The translations under genes and the position numbers were made by a program. 64,000 nt of DNA from an uncultured Agathobacter sp. GTDB lineage: Bacteria > Bacillota > Clostridia > Lachnospirales > Lachnospiraceae. Positions 63,390-64,000 of this stretch are shown here, in pieces (position 1 is the stretch's first letter; every line of letters starts with the position of its first letter). The DNA lies in the NCBI GenBank assembly GCA_934365945.1, contig CAKRNE010000002.1, positions 124,001 through 188,000 on the forward strand. The letters are read 5' to 3'. The notes beneath the pieces were generated by a model. It made no database searches. It saw only the letters and a list, made by a program, of their open reading frames with translations, and was not told where the DNA came from.

Positions 63390-63971
63390 ATGGAAGTAAA
63401 AGAAATAAAGAAAAAGCTAAAGAAAAGCCTTGATAAACAAAGGTATCAGCACACACTCGGAGTGATGTATACAGCTGGTTGTCTTGCCATGGCAAACGGT
63501 TATTCAATAGAAAAGGCAATGCTTGCAGGTCTGCTTCATGACTGTGCCAAGTGCCTTCCAACGGACAATAAAATCGGGCTCTGTGTAAAGAAAAATATAG
63601 ACATAACAGAGGTGGAGATGTCAAACCCGGGGCTGTTACATGCAAAGGCAGGCATGGTGCTTGCGGAGGAAGAGTATGGCATTAAGGATGCGCAGATACT
63701 GCATGCCATAAGAGTGCATACTACAGGAGAGGCAGACATGGGGCTTCTTGACAAAATACTCTTTGTGGCAGATTATATTGAGCCAAACAGATGTGAGGCA
63801 CCGAGGCTTGAAGAGATAAGGAAGCTTGCTTTTAGTGATCTCGACAGGACTGTTGCAGAGATATTGTATGATACAATCAATTTCCTTAATACGAAGAGTG
63901 GGGCAATAGATCCAACTACCCAGATTACTTACAATTATTATGCTAAATATAGAGACAACAGGGAGGAATAA
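63390..63971 (+). CDS. yqeK: HD-domain bis(5'-nucleosyl)-tetraphosphatase YqeK
   Basis: 193 aa. HD motif LLHDCAKCLP, earlier His in QRYQHTLGVMYTAG, and later HAIRVHTTG and VADYIEPNR. Ap4A hydrolase family, always beside nadD in Firmicutes. ATG 6 bases after nadD. Confidence 0.93.
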   Translation: MEVKEIKKKLKKSLDKQRYQHTLGVMYTAGCLAMANGYSIEKAMLAGLLHDCAKCLPTDNKIGLCVKKNIDITEVEMSNPGLLHAKAGMVLAEEEYGIKDAQILHAIRVHTTGEADMGLLDKILFVADYIEPNRCEAPRLEEIRKLAFSDLDRTVAEILYDTINFLNTKSGAIDPTTQITYNYYAKYRDNREE

Positions 63972-63976
63972 CTGCT

Positions 63977-64000
63977 ATGCAGACAATTGATTTAGTTAAA
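63977..64000 (+). CDS. Start of a gene downstream of yqeK (rsfS by synteny, partial)
   Basis: Eight codons (MQTIDLVK) after GGGAGG, cut by the window end. In Firmicutes the gene after yqeK is usually ribosome silencing factor rsfS; too little sequence to confirm. Confidence 0.35.

Overview
This 64 kb window is chromosomal DNA of a Gram-positive, probably spore-forming anaerobe of the class Clostridia, most likely Lachnospiraceae (Agathobacter/Roseburia type). The grounds are a six-gene Rnf operon in the order C-D-G-E-A-B, sporulation-associated genes (gerW/ytfJ, ylbJ, DUF2953), Firmicutes gene order (rpmB/asp23/DAK2/recG, yicC/gmk/rpoZ, rsmD/coaD, rplU/prp/rpmA/obg), an L27 with the cleavable N-terminal extension, and strong AGGAGG ribosome sites. 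Species assignment is inference.

Layout. 1-814: partial YprB-like nuclease (minus strand). 0.98-6.02 kb: rnfCDGEAB, a Na+ or H+ translocating ferredoxin:NAD+ oxidoreductase, facing apbE, whose product would attach FMN to RnfD and RnfG. 7.4-10.3 kb: proB, DUF896, 5-formyl-THF cyclo-ligase, proA. 10.35-15.0 kb: miaB, a NusG-domain-II protein, a Gx-transporter-family membrane protein, ruvA, ruvB, zapA.

About 15.10-24.64 kb is an inserted Tn916/Tn1549-family element remnant. Its conjugation genes are gone: a left-end gene fragment is joined directly to a 3'-truncated HTH repressor gene. It keeps regulatory and recombination modules (small HTH protein, sigma factor, HTH_16 protein, xis, int) and carries a BceABRS-like peptide-antibiotic resistance operon with its own palindromic operator plus an unrecognised 162-aa membrane protein. 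The sigma-factor gene and xis each have an in-frame TAG, while int looks intact. It is probably a stranded resistance island.

24.7-31.9 kb: U32 peptidase-family protein, SEDS protein plus transpeptidase PBP pair, Nudix hydrolase, a small unknown, DUF2953 and GerW. 32.0-41.7 kb: rpmB, Asp23, DAK2-domain protein, recG, rqcH, yicC, gmk, rpoZ, rimO. 41.7-51.0 kb: pgsA, rsmD, coaD, a coiled-coil protein, ylbJ, a TPR-GGDEF diguanylate cyclase, two pseudouridine synthases, a YgiQ radical SAM protein and recU. 51.0-56.1 kb: histidine operon hisZ-G-D-B-IE, whose last gene has an extra N-terminal HisF/HisA-like domain lacking the expected catalytic Asp residues. 56.2-64.0 kb: TIGR03960 and TIGR03936 genes, an RNase E/G homologue, an L21 leader with rplU-prp-rpmA, obg, yhbY, nadD, yqeK and the start of another gene.

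I found no tRNA, rRNA or CRISPR array and no convincing new defence system. The points most worth following are the decayed element with its resistance cargo and paired amber codons, the three-domain His protein, a palindrome over the his promoter, the hairpin-rich non-coding stretch before xis, and the flavinylation-linked redox genes (Rnf, ApbE, NusG_II/Gx).
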